DNA of 13,591 nt from positions 1-13,591 of the forward strand of contig SFHG01000043.1 of the NCBI GenBank assembly GCA_004555765.1, given 5' to 3'. The notes below the pieces were generated by a model. The model was not told where the DNA came from. It worked only from the letters and a program-made list of their open reading frames with translations, and ran no database searches. How positions within the stretch are numbered: the first letter of the stretch is position 1; each line of letters opens with the position of its first letter. Shown one piece after another: positions 1-6,576 of the stretch. A program made the position numbers and the translations under genes. Origin of the DNA: Bacteroidales bacterium (GTDB lineage Bacteria > Bacteroidota > Bacteroidia > Bacteroidales > Porphyromonadaceae).

Positions 1-845
1 TGCGAGTGATGACCGGACTGACTTCCGGTATTGCTTACAGAGAATGTTTTGGTGTACTCGGATCCATCGGCTGTTAGCGCTTCTTTTATAGCTTCCGGGA
101 CGCCTCCATTAAGCGTCTTGAGATCGAGAAGAACCAACCCGTGCAAATTTTGATCGACCTCAAAGTGATCGGTTTCATCATCTTCGGGAAGTATTTGGAT
201 CATATTTTTGACCTGTTTATTGTCAAGACGATAGGTGAAGTAATCAATACGGTCGGCTTCCGTATAGCGCTCTGAGAGCCACTCCCAGTCTGCTTTTGAG
301 AGGTCAAAAGAATTGGGATTACCGGGGCGGCTGTCTTCGTCTTCGGATTGAATCACAAATTCCAGTTTGTGGTTTTGGGCAGCCGCGGCCAGGAGGATGC
401 TCTCGCCGGGCTTAATCGGGTGATCCTTACCTGATCCGGGAAACATCACGAGGTGTGAGACACCGACTTTATCCTTCGTGAAGTCATCGGAAGGAGTCTT
501 GAAGCTCAAAGATTGAGCGGGATTAAGGGAACAGATTCCGAGTGCCAAGCCGTCTAAGTACTTCACTTCGTTTGTAGGATTGGCGATCCTGATATAGGAG
601 TCATTCTGACCGTACTTTTGTGCGGGGATTTTTTCCGTAACCTTTTCTCCATCGTCGAGGTACGTTCGCTCTGAGGCATCCGTCCAAGTGCCGATATAAA
701 AGACCTCGGAGATTACGAGGTGGTCAAGCGCATGTACCTCTTCTTTTGTTACCACTCCATTGTTCTTTTCTATCTGTCCCCCACAGGAGGCAATGAGGAA
801 GGATGAAACAAGGAGTGCCAAAGTCGTTTGGGGTAGGGTGTTCAT
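1..845 (-). CDS. DUF4876-type lipoprotein, C-terminal part cut by window edge
   Basis: This frame opens with ATG at 845 and stays open for 281 codons to the left edge, so the C-terminus is missing. Residues 1-20 form a lipoprotein signal ending in the lipobox IASC, with the lipidated cysteine at 21 followed by Gly-Gly. The protein is thus probably anchored to the outer membrane. The body matches what I recall of DUF4876, a Bacteroidota family: LVISEVFYIGT (43-53), YLDGLALGI (96-104), FPGSGKDHPIKPGES (135-149) and NPNSFDLSKADWEW (176-189). The molecular role of the family is not known to me. The gene is the fourth in a row behind a TonB-dependent receptor and two other lipoproteins, 73 bases after the previous stop, and is probably cotranscribed with them. 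No clear Shine-Dalgarno precedes the ATG. The family call is fairly sure; the function is open. Confidence 0.85.
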   Translation of the reverse strand, partial: MNTLPQTTLALLVSSFLIASCGGQIEKNNGVVTKEEVHALDHLVISEVFYIGTWTDASERTYLDDGEKVTEKIPAQKYGQNDSYIRIANPTNEVKYLDGLALGICSLNPAQSLSFKTPSDDFTKDKVGVSHLVMFPGSGKDHPIKPGESILLAAAAQNHKLEFVIQSEDEDSRPGNPNSFDLSKADWEWLSERYTEADRIDYFTYRLDNKQVKNMIQILPEDDETDHFEVDQNLHGLVLLDLKTLNGGVPEAIKEALTADGSEYTKTFSVSNTGSQSGHHS

Positions 846-918
846 AGTAGGGGTATCTGTTGGTGTTATTGGATTTTCGTTTTATGCGTGTTATCTAAAA
901 TCCGAGAAATAGGGACTC

Positions 919-2286
919 TCAGAGGAACCAGCTACCGAAGCCTTCGCCTCCCGAACCGTCCGAAGAGTGAATCCGGACGTTATGTGCCGCTTTGTAGGCT
1001 TCAAAAGGTGAAAGTTTGAGTTCCATGGCCATGTGCCAATAATAGGGTTCGTAAGGATCCGGAGCCGTGGGGTCGCTATCGTAGATGATTGTGTATTCCT
1101 TGACGGGGATATTGAATCGGATAATTTCTTTCCACTGTGGTCCGGGTGCATAATAGGGATCACAGACCTTTCGGCTGAGACTGTAGTCAGACGGAGACGA
1201 CCTTTGGGCTTTGGTTCCCTCTGCGCACTTCATCACACGGACAGAGAGATGAAATAAAGGCAGAAGGTGCGTACACCTCAAATGATTCTTGCCATTGGTA
1301 AGCGGACTTATCGGCCACTCACAGTGTGGGTCAAGATGGTCAATATCGATGAAGTCGAACTTTAGGTGTCCCTTTAGTCCGACACAGTCGACATCGTAGG
1401 GAGAGTCCGTAGACTTGTAGGAGTCCTTTGTCAAAGGCGGCAGGAGTCGGAGATTAAAGAGTTCGCGGACACCGTCGTTCATATCTTCGTGCGTCCAAGT
1501 GTCGCGATAGGTGTACTCGAAGAGTTCGGGCGTAAAGGCGGCTCGCTCCTCATACGTCTTCATATTCTCAAAGAGTGGAGAGGGGACAGGGTCGGACTTC
1601 GGGTAAGAGCCGGGTGGCCAGCCTTCTTTTCCTTTCTTCCAATCAAATCCCGACGTATCTTCATCCCCGCGCCACCTGCAGTCCAAGACTTCGGAAGGAT
1701 TGCCTTCGGAGTCCGCTTCACTGATGGTAAAGAATATTTGGTACCGGTCGGACTGTTTGAGAATTTTGTCGTTTATGAGGTTGCCTTCTTTGTCATAAAA
1801 ATAGAGACAGAGGCCCCAAAGCTGACGCGTGCCGCCCATGACTCTGAAGTACTCGGGTCCCTCTATGTCGCGTATCGCTTCAAGACCGGTCTGGGTAGAC
1901 TTATTGTCGATGTCGACCGAGGGAAGACCGGAAGCGGTATTCCTCACAATTGCAAATTCCTCCTGTTTCCAGGGAGCAACCGAGTAGACGTAATTTCCGT
2001 GCATCTTACCTCCGCCATGGGTGTGTCCTTCCTTGATCATGACGAGGCAGGTCGCCCAGTCATTAAAAGCTCCGTCGGGATCCGGGTTTTGGATTGTCTC
2101 CGTGACCACGGGAGGATGGTCTTTAAAGTAGACTTCGGCACCTGTTCGGGGGACTTTCTTGGTAGTGAGGGGGTTTTCGTCGTCCGGGATGACGATTTTG
2201 CCGAACACGAACTCCCGACACCCGCCAAGCGGAAGGAAAAGGGCGAGAGAAAGGCCTAAAAGGATGTTTTTATTTCTGGTCGTCAT
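919..2286 (-). CDS. Outer-membrane-type lipoprotein with a His cluster (455 aa), paralogue of the upstream gene
   Basis: I do not recognise a named family. Residues 1-22 are a lipoprotein signal ending in LGGC (Cys23). The mature part has no membrane segments and no enzyme motif I can identify. A histidine-rich stretch, EGHTHGGGKMHG (86-97), could bind a metal. Several short motifs line up in order with the 457-residue protein encoded just upstream: GLCLYFYDKEGNLIN (158-172), YQIFFT (182-187), LFEYTYRDT (255-263) and VGLKGHLKF (302-310), plus an IPVKEY segment near 394. The two are therefore probably diverged paralogues. The ATG at 2286 lies 11 bases after the upstream stop, which indicates one operon with the TonB-dependent receptor further upstream. 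By analogy with lipoproteins paired with such receptors it may bind the ligand at the cell surface; this is inference from context. Confidence 0.85.
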   Translation of the reverse strand: MTTRNKNILLGLSLALFLPLGGCREFVFGKIVIPDDENPLTTKKVPRTGAEVYFKDHPPVVTETIQNPDPDGAFNDWATCLVMIKEGHTHGGGKMHGNYVYSVAPWKQEEFAIVRNTASGLPSVDIDNKSTQTGLEAIRDIEGPEYFRVMGGTRQLWGLCLYFYDKEGNLINDKILKQSDRYQIFFTISEADSEGNPSEVLDCRWRGDEDTSGFDWKKGKEGWPPGSYPKSDPVPSPLFENMKTYEERAAFTPELFEYTYRDTWTHEDMNDGVRELFNLRLLPPLTKDSYKSTDSPYDVDCVGLKGHLKFDFIDIDHLDPHCEWPISPLTNGKNHLRCTHLLPLFHLSVRVMKCAEGTKAQRSSPSDYSLSRKVCDPYYAPGPQWKEIIRFNIPVKEYTIIYDSDPTAPDPYEPYYWHMAMELKLSPFEAYKAAHNVRIHSSDGSGGEGFGSWFL

Positions 2287-2297
2287 AGCTGGATAAT

Positions 2298-3671
2298 TTA
2301 CATTTTGAAAGGTGGTTGTCCAAAATAGAGGCGTCTGAAATACCGGTTCACGACTTCGTCATCATCGCTGAGGATTTTGTCGATATCTCCGGGTACATCG
2401 GTATAGTATCTCAGAAGGTCCTGCTTGAAGACATCCCGTGGGTCGTCCGCATCGGCTATAACCCGAAAAGGAATCGGGAAATCAAGGTCGTAGTTATTCC
2501 AAGACTCTCCCGGATTGTCGGAAGCGTGTACGGACGGCTGGCTGCCCCTATTATCGTACTTACCGCTACGCCACTCGCCCGTGGCAGGGCGGCGGTGGTA
2601 AGGACTATCGGAGAGAATATGGCAGATGGACACGCGCATTTGGAAGCAGACGTTTTTGCGCTTGAACTGCATAATGCCTTTGAATCCCAAGGCGTCGAGC
2701 GGCTGACCGGGTTCCAGTCTGCGGTCGATGCGGAGACGGGAGACGGGGTATTTGAGGCGCGAGCGGAAAGTTCCCTTGGAGCGGTGTGTGGTCTCGTCGT
2801 AATCGGGGAGGTCATCGTTGGCGATTGTTTTGCCGAGTGGCTCGTCCACGGGATCGGTGTCGCGATACTCATAGGAGAAGAGTTCTCTCGTCTTTTTTAT
2901 CAGCTCCGGTTGCTCGAGAGTCTCGTAGAGCCTGTACTTTTTGCCGTCGGAAGGATCCGTGTACACCTCTGTGACCTTTTGAGTCATCACGGCATCGGAG
3001 GCGAGAAGTGCCCGACTCTTGTCGTACATCAGCGTCCCCGGTTCGTAATCCTCCGGCAGATAGACGACAGAAGGAGAGGTAAACCCGGCTTTTACCGGCT
3101 TGCCGCCTTCTCTGGAGAGGAAAAAGTCGTCGATGTAGAGGCTGTCGAGTGTCATCGGGTAGGTCAGGGGGAGACGATCGAGGGAGTAATTTTGGAGCGT
3201 AAAGAAAGTCTGGTGTTGCTCAATCGTCGAGGCATCAAAATCAAGAGGATCAAATGTGGAGAACTGGTGATTGATAAGCTGACCATTCACATCAAAGTAC
3301 TTCAGCTCCAATCCATAGAAGACATTCTCCCCTTTGATCACATCAAAAGCCTTGCGATCGCTCGTGATGACGAGGTTCCCGGAATCGTCCTTTTTGATGT
3401 CTATCTCCTGATAGAGGGGAAAAGGGGTGGGTTTGGAGGATATGCCGTAGACGAAATACACATTGTCGCCAGAATCATAATAAACCGGGAGCGCATAATG
3501 AAGCACAGCCTGTATGGAGGAAATCATTTCGTGCCCCTTGACATCGCGTTCTATCGTCGCAGAGGGTGCAGCCACAAGAGTCCTCATCATCTCTATCGTG
3601 CGCTCCTGGGAGCACCCGAAGAGCAACACGGTAAGAGCCGGAAGAGCCAAAACGGATAGGTATTTATTCAT
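2298..3671 (-). CDS. Outer-membrane-type lipoprotein (457 aa), paralogue of the downstream gene
   Basis: I do not recognise a named family. The signal peptide (1-19) ends in the lipobox LFGC with Cys20, so a lipidated, membrane-anchored protein is expected. The conserved pieces shared with the 455-residue neighbour are GLELKYFDVNGQLIN (120-134), HQTFFT (153-158), LFSYEYRDT (264-272), LGFKGIMQF (328-336) and a C-terminal IPFRVIADADDP segment (400-411). It lacks the HTHGGGKMHG cluster of that neighbour, so the two may have split roles. The C-terminal third is rich in acidic and aromatic residues. The ATG at 3671 is the first in frame and gives a well-formed signal peptide. The gene follows the TonB-dependent receptor after a 151-base gap containing hairpins, so its expression may differ from that of the receptor. 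A surface binding partner of the receptor is plausible but unproven. Confidence 0.85.
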   Translation of the reverse strand: MNKYLSVLALPALTVLLFGCSQERTIEMMRTLVAAPSATIERDVKGHEMISSIQAVLHYALPVYYDSGDNVYFVYGISSKPTPFPLYQEIDIKKDDSGNLVITSDRKAFDVIKGENVFYGLELKYFDVNGQLINHQFSTFDPLDFDASTIEQHQTFFTLQNYSLDRLPLTYPMTLDSLYIDDFFLSREGGKPVKAGFTSPSVVYLPEDYEPGTLMYDKSRALLASDAVMTQKVTEVYTDPSDGKKYRLYETLEQPELIKKTRELFSYEYRDTDPVDEPLGKTIANDDLPDYDETTHRSKGTFRSRLKYPVSRLRIDRRLEPGQPLDALGFKGIMQFKRKNVCFQMRVSICHILSDSPYHRRPATGEWRSGKYDNRGSQPSVHASDNPGESWNNYDLDFPIPFRVIADADDPRDVFKQDLLRYYTDVPGDIDKILSDDDEVVNRYFRRLYFGQPPFKM

Positions 3672-3701
3672 AGTGTGTCCTATTGTATCTTTTTTAGTCC
3701 G

Positions 3702-3725
3702 AAAAATGGGGCTTTGTCTTAGCCC
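3702..3725 (-). terminator. Weak intrinsic terminator or attenuator between receptor and lipoprotein genes
   Basis: Read on the minus strand, GGGCT pairs with AGCCC around a 7-base loop (stem arms 3721-3725 and 3709-3713). The downstream arm is followed closely by five T residues (3702-3706). The stem is only 5 base pairs, so termination would be partial at best. It sits about 30 bases before the ATG of the 457-residue lipoprotein and could lower its expression relative to the receptor. Confidence 0.35.
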
Positions 3726-3739
3726 TGGAAAGGAAAATC

Positions 3740-3832
3740 TTGCAGGTACCGGGGGATATGCTCCGGGGCTGACCGAACCTTCAGCCCCGACCGCACCCCG
3801 GGGAAGATCTTCTTGGTCTGTATCAGAAGTTG
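3740..3832 (+). repeat. Degenerate 23-base tandem repeats after the receptor gene (array C)
   Basis: Taking the GG of the core as anchor, units start at 3740, 3763, 3786 (24 bases) and 3810. The first unit has the core GGTACC and the last has GGTCTGTAT; the two middle units are heavily decayed and only fit by spacing. The last unit, starting within GATCTTCTTGGTCTGTAT (3806-3823), matches the unit in the pcrA linker at 16 of 19 bases by eye. It overlaps the last codons of the receptor gene. The array is listed on the plus strand because that orientation matches the other three arrays. Confidence 0.5.
3764..3789 (-). other. Perfect 9-bp hairpin in the receptor-lipoprotein gap
   Basis: CGGGGCTGA (3764-3772) is exactly complementary to TCAGCCCCG (3781-3789), with an 8-base loop between them. 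The stem is GC-rich, and no T-run follows on either strand, so it does not look like a simple intrinsic terminator. On the minus-strand transcript it lies 34 bases after the receptor stop codon. It could protect the receptor message from 3' decay or act as part of an attenuator. It also falls inside the decayed 23-base repeat array. Confidence 0.55.
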
Positions 3833-6186
3833 ATCAGCGTACGAAGCGAAAAACGTGCTCCCATCGCGTGAGCGTAGTAGCGAAAACGGTCGGTGTACTC
3901 TTTGTACTCCCTATTGAGGATGTTGTCGCCCACAAGCATCAGTTTGACGGAGCGACCGCTCCCGAAGTCGTAGCCGGCCTCGGCGACGCAATTAAGGAGG
4001 AAGTAAGCCGGTGGCGTCTCTGCCACGAGGTCTTTGGAAGGGTCGAAACGGGTCTGCTTGGTGACGAAGATACCTTCGAGAGAAAGGGAGGCTTTCCACC
4101 TGTCGTCCTTGCCGAACGCACGCTCATACGCACCTTGCAGGGTGTAACGATCCGAGGGCATAAAAGGCATCCACGCGTCCTGAGTGAGGTTGCGGGCGGC
4201 AATCCACTCTCCTTTGCCGGTCACGGAGAGTCCTTGGAGGGGTTGAACGACGGCCATAAGGTCGCCACCAAAGAAACGGGCGTCGTCCTGCTCGAAGACG
4301 AACTGCGGATACTTCCCGCTCGGGTGGTTGTGGAAACGCTCCGTCCCCTGCCCCAAAGCGTCGTAGATGTAGTTATTCACCCTTTGGTAAAAGAGGGAGG
4401 GCTCGACAGAGACCCAAGAGTTGCGGTAGCGGGCACCGAGTACGCCTTTGAAGCCCTGCTCGGCGGAGAGATCTTTATTACCCACAACCCAATAGATGCC
4501 GTGGTTGAGTCCGGCGGAGTAGAGTTCATTGACATCGGGCGGTCTCCAGGCGAGTCCGAGGTTGAGACGTGCGTCCCAGTTTTCGTTGAATTCGTAGTGC
4601 GCCGCGACGTTGGCCGTGAAGTTAAAGAAGAGCTTGAAGTCATTGTAATACTTGTAGCTCAGAAGACTGGTATAGCCATTCACGTCCATGGCACGGAAGT
4701 CGTACCGCATACCGGCAGAGGCTTGGAGCTTGCCTATCTGAGCCGTCTGGAGGACAAAGGCGCCGAGGGTGAGGGCGGCGTAATTGGGGATGAAAGCGGG
4801 TTGCTTCGTGCCGGGGAAGTTGTAGTTGTACTGATAAGTCCCGTTCACGCCCGCCTGCGTCGCCATATCGAAGAGATTCCACCTGCCGTTCCAAATGAGG
4901 TCGCCACTGTATGTCCTCAGTTCCAGATCCTGGACAGGGAGCAAGCTGTACTTGAGCTGCTTGCGATTCTCGAACTCCTGCCTGAGGTTGTCCTGAAAGG
5001 AGAACTTAAGCGAGAGGTGGTGCATCTTCGTGATCAGCCACTTGACTTCTCCCTTGAGCGTGAAGTGCTGGGTCTGCTGGAAAGGCGGGTCGAGGTCGTA
5101 GGAAAAAGGTCTGACGGTCTCTTCCCCCGGCCTTCCTTTCTCGAAACGGGCGAGAAGCTGGTTCACGTCCGAGATCTGACTGCCGTAGTAGATCCCCATG
5201 CGCGAATAATAGAGGGAGGAGTAGACGGAAGCCGAGAGACGCTCGCCCTGCCACCCGAAAAGTCCGGAGAAACTGATGTTATTGAAACCGGTGTTATTGA
5301 GTACATACTTCGGCGTCGTGTAGTCTCCGGCGCGCTGATACAGCCCGTGCAGACGGATGCCGAAGTCTTTGTAGCCCGCTTCCACCGTTGCCGAACCGTC
5401 GTACCCGCGCGCGTTGGTGTCGTAGCCAAGGTTGGCTTTGCCCCGCACAAAAAGGCGGTCGTGTCCGAAGGGGAGCGGAGCCTGATTAAAGAGTACCACA
5501 CCTCCCACTGCGCCATAACCGTAGCGTATGGACTCGGCACCTTTAATCACCTCCACTATGTTGGCACCGGTGTGGTCAATCTCAGGGGCGTGATCGTCGC
5601 CCCAGGACTGGCTCTCCAGTTTGACGCCGTTATTGATGAGGAGGATACGGCTGCCGTACATCCCCTGTATCACGGGCTTGGCTATCGTACCCCCGGTGGA
5701 AATGCTGCTCACACCGGGCAGTGTCTCCAGAAGCTTCGCCACGGAAACGCTGGTCTTGCTCTCAAGCTCCTTGTCGCTCAGCGTCGAAACCTGCTGGGTA
5801 AGGGAAGAGTGCCTTTTAATCGTCTCCACAGTCACGCCGCCGAGCATCTCCACGAGGGGCGAGAGTCGGATTGTGAGGGGTTTGCCGGCCTGGTAAGAAA
5901 AGGTCTTTCCACTCACCTCGCGGTACCCCATGGCTCGGAGCGAAAGGGTCACAGTTCCTCCCGAGACGGACTTGAGGAGGGCGGTGCCGGAGACGTCGGT
6001 GGAGTAGACGGCCCGACCGTGTTTGATGAATACGCCGGGGATCGGTTCGTCGGTCGATTTCTCGAGGACGATGACCCGAAGGGTTTCGCCCGGACCTTGC
6101 GCATAGCTACACAGAGCCGTCCCTGCGAAAAGAAGGGAAAAGAGTGCAAAAAGGGCTGTCTTAAAGAATAGGTCTTTCTTCAGCAT
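3823..6186 (-). CDS. TonB-dependent outer membrane receptor, CirA/ZnuD-like
   Basis: At 787 residues this is an outer membrane gated channel that would import a bound ligand using TonB energy. Residues 1-30 are a Sec signal peptide; the Cys at 26 is preceded by TAL, so it is not a good lipobox. Residues 37-110 form the carboxypeptidase-regulatory-like domain typical of Bacteroidota receptors, followed by a TonB-box-like LGGVTVET (115-122). The plug spans about 126-233, with LPGV (156-159), QGMYGSRILLINNGVKLE (174-191), HAPEID (199-204) and VIKGAESIRYGYGAVGGVV (213-231). The remainder is the 22-strand-type barrel, ending in phenylalanine as outer membrane proteins do. NELYSAGLNHG (553-563) and the HAPEID region resemble CirA/ZnuD-type receptors, so a metal, haem or siderophore substrate is possible, though not decided by sequence. 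It heads an apparent operon with three lipoprotein genes. The ATG at 6186 is chosen because it gives the complete signal peptide. Confidence 0.93.
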   Translation of the reverse strand: MLKKDLFFKTALFALFSLLFAGTALCSYAQGPGETLRVIVLEKSTDEPIPGVFIKHGRAVYSTDVSGTALLKSVSGGTVTLSLRAMGYREVSGKTFSYQAGKPLTIRLSPLVEMLGGVTVETIKRHSSLTQQVSTLSDKELESKTSVSVAKLLETLPGVSSISTGGTIAKPVIQGMYGSRILLINNGVKLESQSWGDDHAPEIDHTGANIVEVIKGAESIRYGYGAVGGVVLFNQAPLPFGHDRLFVRGKANLGYDTNARGYDGSATVEAGYKDFGIRLHGLYQRAGDYTTPKYVLNNTGFNNISFSGLFGWQGERLSASVYSSLYYSRMGIYYGSQISDVNQLLARFEKGRPGEETVRPFSYDLDPPFQQTQHFTLKGEVKWLITKMHHLSLKFSFQDNLRQEFENRKQLKYSLLPVQDLELRTYSGDLIWNGRWNLFDMATQAGVNGTYQYNYNFPGTKQPAFIPNYAALTLGAFVLQTAQIGKLQASAGMRYDFRAMDVNGYTSLLSYKYYNDFKLFFNFTANVAAHYEFNENWDARLNLGLAWRPPDVNELYSAGLNHGIYWVVGNKDLSAEQGFKGVLGARYRNSWVSVEPSLFYQRVNNYIYDALGQGTERFHNHPSGKYPQFVFEQDDARFFGGDLMAVVQPLQGLSVTGKGEWIAARNLTQDAWMPFMPSDRYTLQGAYERAFGKDDRWKASLSLEGIFVTKQTRFDPSKDLVAETPPAYFLLNCVAEAGYDFGSGRSVKLMLVGDNILNREYKEYTDRFRYYAHAMGARFSLRTLINF

Positions 6187-6292
6187 ATTTTAGGATTGAT
6201 GTGCTTTTGGTGGCCTGTATCTCCCCCCTTAAGCGCAGTGGCATCGTGCATTTCGGGGAAAACAGAGGAGTTTGTTTTAGATTTTTACGGCA

Positions 6293-6300
6293 CAAAAGTA
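6293..6300 (-). promoter_or_regulatory. Bacteroidota -7 element (TACTTTTG) for the receptor operon
   Basis: Read on the minus strand, TACTTTTG fits the Bacteroidota primary sigma factor consensus TAnnTTTG exactly, in the usual GC-TACTTTTG setting. It is about 107 bases upstream of the receptor ATG, in the only gene-free space before the operon. I see no good TTTG -33 element at the normal spacing. Transcription would start near 6286. Confidence 0.55.
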
Positions 6301-6332
6301 GCAAGAAACGACGACACTCGCCCCACACAAGC

Positions 6333-6358
6333 TCCAAAATACCGACTACTGGGTAGTC
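6333..6358 (-). terminator. Small hairpin followed by TATTTT, possible terminator
   Basis: GACTAC (6344-6349) pairs with GTAGTC (6353-6358) around a 3-base loop. On the minus strand the stem is followed by GGTATTTTGG. The stem is 6 base pairs and the T-run is interrupted, so it is at most a weak second stop behind the exporter gene. It lies just upstream of the receptor promoter element, where it would insulate the operon. Confidence 0.3.
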
Positions 6359-6383
6359 TGCAGTCAGCCATAGAAGCGAGGAG

Positions 6384-6403
6384 GCACAGGCCACGACCTG
6401 TGC
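6384..6403. other. 7-bp inverted repeat in the intergenic region
   Basis: GCACAGG (6384-6390) and CCTGTGC (6397-6403) are exact complements with a 6-base loop. No T-run follows on either strand. It could be a protein-binding site upstream of the receptor promoter or simply an RNA hairpin; nothing in the sequence decides this. Confidence 0.4.
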
Positions 6404-6463
6404 AGAAGTCGAAGAATAAAGGCGTCACTACTCATTCCTCGCTGCTAACTACCGACCAATCCG

Positions 6464-6495
6464 GTACAGACCGAGAAGATTTTCTTGGTCTGTAT
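6464..6495. other. 14-bp stem hairpin with GATT loop formed by two repeat units
   Basis: The arms 6464-6477 and 6482-6495 pair over 14 positions around the loop GATT (6478-6481). Twelve pairs are Watson-Crick; 6464/6495 and 6473/6486 are G-T wobbles. There is no T-run on either side, so it is not a canonical intrinsic terminator. Lying behind the exporter gene, it could slow 3' exonucleases on that transcript. Confidence 0.6.
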
Positions 6496-6531
6496 GTGCG
6501 TAAGACGAGACACGTACCGGGACAATCGCCT

Positions 6532-6543
6532 CGGTACGTACCG
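6532..6543. repeat. Perfect 12-base palindrome CGGTACGTACCG
   Basis: The sequence CGGTACGTACCG is identical on both strands. It is the core of the last unit of the array that ends at 6550. Related but imperfect versions (CGGTACGTACC at 8670-8679 and CGGTACGTGC at 10862-10870) occur in the other arrays. A dimeric DNA-binding protein could recognise it, though repeat origin alone explains it. Confidence 0.65.
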
Positions 6544-6544
6544 G

Positions 6545-6568
6545 AAAAGGAGCTGCCCCTAAGGGCAG
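6545..6568 (-). terminator. Candidate intrinsic terminator of the ABC exporter gene
   Basis: On the minus strand, 8 bases after the exporter TAA, CTGCCC pairs with GGGCAG (arms 6568-6563 and 6558-6553) around the tetraloop TTAG. This is followed by CTCC and then TTTT (6548-6545). The stem is short but GC-rich, and the position is right. The T-run is short, so efficiency is uncertain. Confidence 0.5.
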
Positions 6569-6576
6569 AAAAGCGG

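Larger units (their letters stand above)
6458..6550 (+). repeat. 23-base tandem repeat array after the exporter gene (array D)
   Basis: Four units start at 6458 (24 bases), 6482, 6505 and 6528. Their cores are GGTACAGACC, GGTCTGTAT, ACACGTACC and GGTACGTACC, at the same offset in each unit. The spacing and core match the arrays in and around pcrA. Because the cores are themselves near-palindromic, neighbouring units can pair: units one and two form the hairpin listed at 6464-6495, and ACGTACCG (6512-6519) pairs with CGGTACGT (6532-6539). Confidence 0.6.
6187..6576. other. 390-base intergenic region between the ABC exporter and the receptor operon
   Basis: I find no convincing gene here. From the exporter side it holds a terminator candidate (6545-6568), a 23-base repeat array with a long hairpin and a 12-base palindrome (6458-6550), two small hairpins (6384-6403 and 6344-6358), and a Bacteroidota -7 element facing the receptor gene (6293-6300). 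That leaves roughly 100 bases of 5' untranslated leader for the receptor message. The leader contains no riboswitch I can fold confidently. Confidence 0.7.

Noticed and set aside
3671..3823. SusCD-like polysaccharide utilisation locus
   Set aside because: The receptor is about 790 residues, while SusC proteins are near 1000, and the lipoproteins lack SusD motifs. There is no glycoside hydrolase or sensor/regulator gene nearby.
3514..6171. An 885-codon open frame on the plus strand opposite the receptor gene
   Set aside because: It runs antisense to a receptor with clear plug and barrel motifs, its translation shows no domain or signal peptide, and similar long antisense frames lie opposite most genes here. 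This is a side effect of codon use in a GC-rich coding strand.
6108..6186. Lipobox in the receptor signal peptide (Cys26)
   Set aside because: The residue before the cysteine is leucine, which does not fit the small-residue requirement at that position. A normal signal peptidase I site near residue 30 is available.
6187..6290. Possible cobalamin riboswitch in the receptor leader (GCCACTG and a GGGGGGAGA-like stretch on the minus strand)
   Set aside because: The other conserved parts of the riboswitch core are missing and the leader is only about 100 bases, too short for the full aptamer. The resemblance is limited to two short strings.
6458..6550. CRISPR array
   Set aside because: The period is 23 bases with no spacer of constant length between conserved repeats. 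The whole unit is degenerate, and no cas genes are present.
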